From an uncultured Saprospiraceae bacterium (GTDB lineage: Bacteria > Bacteroidota > Bacteroidia > Chitinophagales > Saprospiraceae), in assembly GCA_937942405.1 (NCBI GenBank), contig CALDEN010000242.1:1-7357 (forward strand): DNA of 7,357 nucleotides. Reading direction: 5' to 3'. The translations under genes were made by a program, and so were the position numbers. This document shows, one piece after another, positions 6,901 to 7,357 of the stretch (the stretch's first letter is position 1; each line of letters begins with the position of its first letter). The notes beneath the pieces were generated by a model. It saw only the letters and a list, made by a program, of their open reading frames with translations, was not told the origin of the DNA and made no database searches.

Positions 6901-7357
6901 CGTAATTTCCCGAGATATTTACCGTTACGATCGGCAACTCTGAAAAGTTGATTTCTTGTACCTGAGGTTCTTGCGTCAGATCATTGGGCAATTCGCTCTT
7001 TGCTTTATCTACTGCATCTTTTACCTTGAGTACGGCTTCTGACACTGGAGTCTCTGCATCAAATTCCGCAACGATCACAGAGTAATCTTGCATAGAAGTA
7101 GATAGACACTCTTTGATTCCAGAGAGGGATAAGAGCTCTTTTTCTAGGGGGCGAGTAACGAGGTTTTCGATCTCCTCTGCTGAGTTTCCAAAGTGTATGG
7201 TATTGATAAATACTTGACTCAGTGAGGCATCTGGGTATTGCTCCTTGGGCATCGCCGTGTATGACTGTATACCGAAGAGTAAGATCATCAGCGTTACGAT
7301 AAAGATGCTGGTTCGATTATCTACAGCAAAGTCCGTAAGGCTGAAGTTTTTGCTGAT
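3938..7357 (-). CDS. RND efflux permease, HAE1/AcrB type (5' end off the right edge)
   Basis: This is the proton-driven inner-membrane pump of a tripartite drug/amphiphile exporter, working as a trimer with a periplasmic adaptor and a TolC-like channel. The frame stays open to the edge: 23 residues (ISKNFSLTDFAVDNRTSIF...) precede the first internal Met at 7288, so the true start is probably just outside. Visible length is 1139 residues against about 1050 for AcrB. Order (visible numbering): TM1 17-37; first porter half ~38-338 with YPDAS and VTRPLEKE; TM2-6 ~339-486, with TM4 motif GLLVDNAIVVVENI (Asp402, Asn403); two extra hydrophobic segments 510-526 and 533-550; TM7 582-601; second porter half ~606-923 with GPPTGKPLAIDI and GEQQQQAEDM; TM8-12 ~930-1122, with TM10 GVVVNNAIVLVDY and a 27-residue insertion (1066-1092) before TM12. 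Asn403 and Asn999 replace AcrB Asp408 and Lys940. Conserved Asp402 and lack of the CzcA/CusA metal signature favour HAE1 over heavy-metal pumps. Substrate unknown. Adaptor genes presumably lie upstream, off-window; pdxH follows after 3 bp. Confidence 0.95.
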   Translation of the reverse strand: MSKNFSLTDFAVDNRTSIFIVTLMILLFGIQSYTAMPKEQYPDASLSQVFINTIHFGNSAEEIENLVTRPLEKELLSLSGIKECLSTSMQDYSVIVAEFDAETPVSEAVLKVKDAVDKAKSELPNDLTQEPQVQEINFSELPIVTVNISGNYAMDELKEFAEIVQERVESLKEISEAEMKGALDREIRIDVDLFKMQSLKVSFTDIENAIKSENLTMSGGEIVKNDFRRSVRIVGQFDNVNEVRDIIVKAENQRPVLLKEIAEVIYGFQDRTSYARADGLPVISLDIIKRRGSNMLSTVDNLKEILEETKSALPTDVTISLFNDLSVNTRNEVSNLENSIISGVILVILILLFFLGLRNSLFVGIAIPLSMLMGILFLHLSGTTMNVVVLFSLILALGLLVDNAIVVVENIYRYMQEGYESKEAAKKGAGEVAWPIIASTATTLAAFLPLAFWPGMMGLFMQYMPITLMLVLGSSLFVALVINPVFTSKFMTVDTGDATPEEKKKSNRNFLIGVVAMIILAVIGQVTDTLALRNFMAIALIILVTNHFVFHPASIFFQSRILPVLEKRYNQFVSFALRRWNPVVFLLGTFALLIFSAILMGIRMPKVEFFPQPEPVYVNVFAELPVGKDIKATNEILGELEETVKEVVGDRMKIVDAVLTQIGENTSDPNSPPEPGATPNKARLTVSFLKVQDRGGISTQEILDDLREALKGYPKAKLEVAAAAAGPPTGKPLAIDIQGDEVDSLILIAARMVQRIEDSGISGIEELKADININKPEMLINVDRNAARKYELSTYSISDALRTSIFGKEVSKFKEGENEYPITVRLKEEQRNSISSLINQKITFRNPANGRIVQVPISSVADFEYSSTYNLIRRKDGDRTLQLSSNMLEGYNANEVNAQVKQLLNDFDMPDGYAFAFAGEQQQQAEDMAFLSTAFTLAIFMIFIIIVAQFNSVISPFIIILSVLFSTIGVMLGYVITGMTISVIMTGIGVISLAGVVVNNAIVLVDYINLLVQNKREEQGIEDMNYMAKADVKEAIIKGGETRLRPVLLTALTTMLGLIPLAIGFNFNFFTLITDLDPQIFIGGDNTAMWGPMAWTIIFGLLFATFLTLIVVPVMYWLAYRLKSKLSGPSKAVKQTQVA

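Noticed and set aside
4842..6905. Several plus-strand open frames of 72-137 codons antisense to the RND permease.
   Set aside because: They mirror the real gene's codon pattern; the products are Ser/Thr/Arg/Met-rich low-complexity chains without recognisable domains, as expected for shadows of a long conserved gene.
3938..7357. A heavy-metal (CzcA/CusA) identity for the RND permease.
   Set aside because: TM4 reads GLLVDNAIVVVEN rather than the heavy-metal-pump pattern, and the porter-domain motifs such as GPPTGKP fit the HAE1 drug/hydrophobe branch.
1..7357. Mobile element, CRISPR array, phage, toxin-antitoxin or defence genes.
   Set aside because: No direct repeats, terminal inverted repeats, transposase/integrase motifs, tRNA genes or unexplained coding gaps were found; nearly every base belongs to one of four genes.

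Overview
The window looks like an ordinary chromosomal stretch of a member of the Bacteroidota, probably a marine or environmental Flavobacteriia/Saprospiria-like bacterium. The reasons are the moderately AT-rich base composition, the lack of clear Shine-Dalgarno sequences, a large M1 metallopeptidase of the type common in that phylum, and an RND pump with the insertions often seen in its Bacteroidota relatives. This is inference from family resemblance; no taxonomic marker gene is present.

Layout, left to right. (1) Positions 1-245, minus strand: the N-terminal 81 residues of a small lipoprotein of unknown function, cut by the left edge. (2) Positions 246-285: a 40-bp divergent intergenic gap. 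(3) Positions 286-3273, plus strand: an exported M1-family zinc aminopeptidase of 995 residues. Its last ~390 residues are rich in alternating beta strands and look like an outer-membrane barrel. (4) Positions 3278-3934, minus strand: pdxH, pyridoxamine/pyridoxine 5'-phosphate oxidase, meeting the peptidase gene tail to tail with only 4 bp between stop codons. (5) Positions 3938-7357, minus strand: an inner-membrane RND efflux permease of the HAE1/AcrB type. Its reading frame stays open through the right edge, so its start lies just outside the window.

The RND gene and pdxH are separated by 3 bp on the same strand and are almost certainly co-transcribed, with the pump first. The periplasmic adaptor and TolC-like partners would be expected upstream of the pump, beyond the right edge. 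The peptidase and the lipoprotein diverge from a shared short control region and both products are exported.

No mobile element, CRISPR array, RNA gene, integration site or defence system is visible, and coding density is close to 100 percent. No stretch over 300 bases lacks a gene. I see no clearly undescribed system. The points most worth a second look are the peptidase-barrel fusion, its lone Cys-x-Cys-His motif, and the altered proton-relay residues and extra membrane segments of the RND pump.
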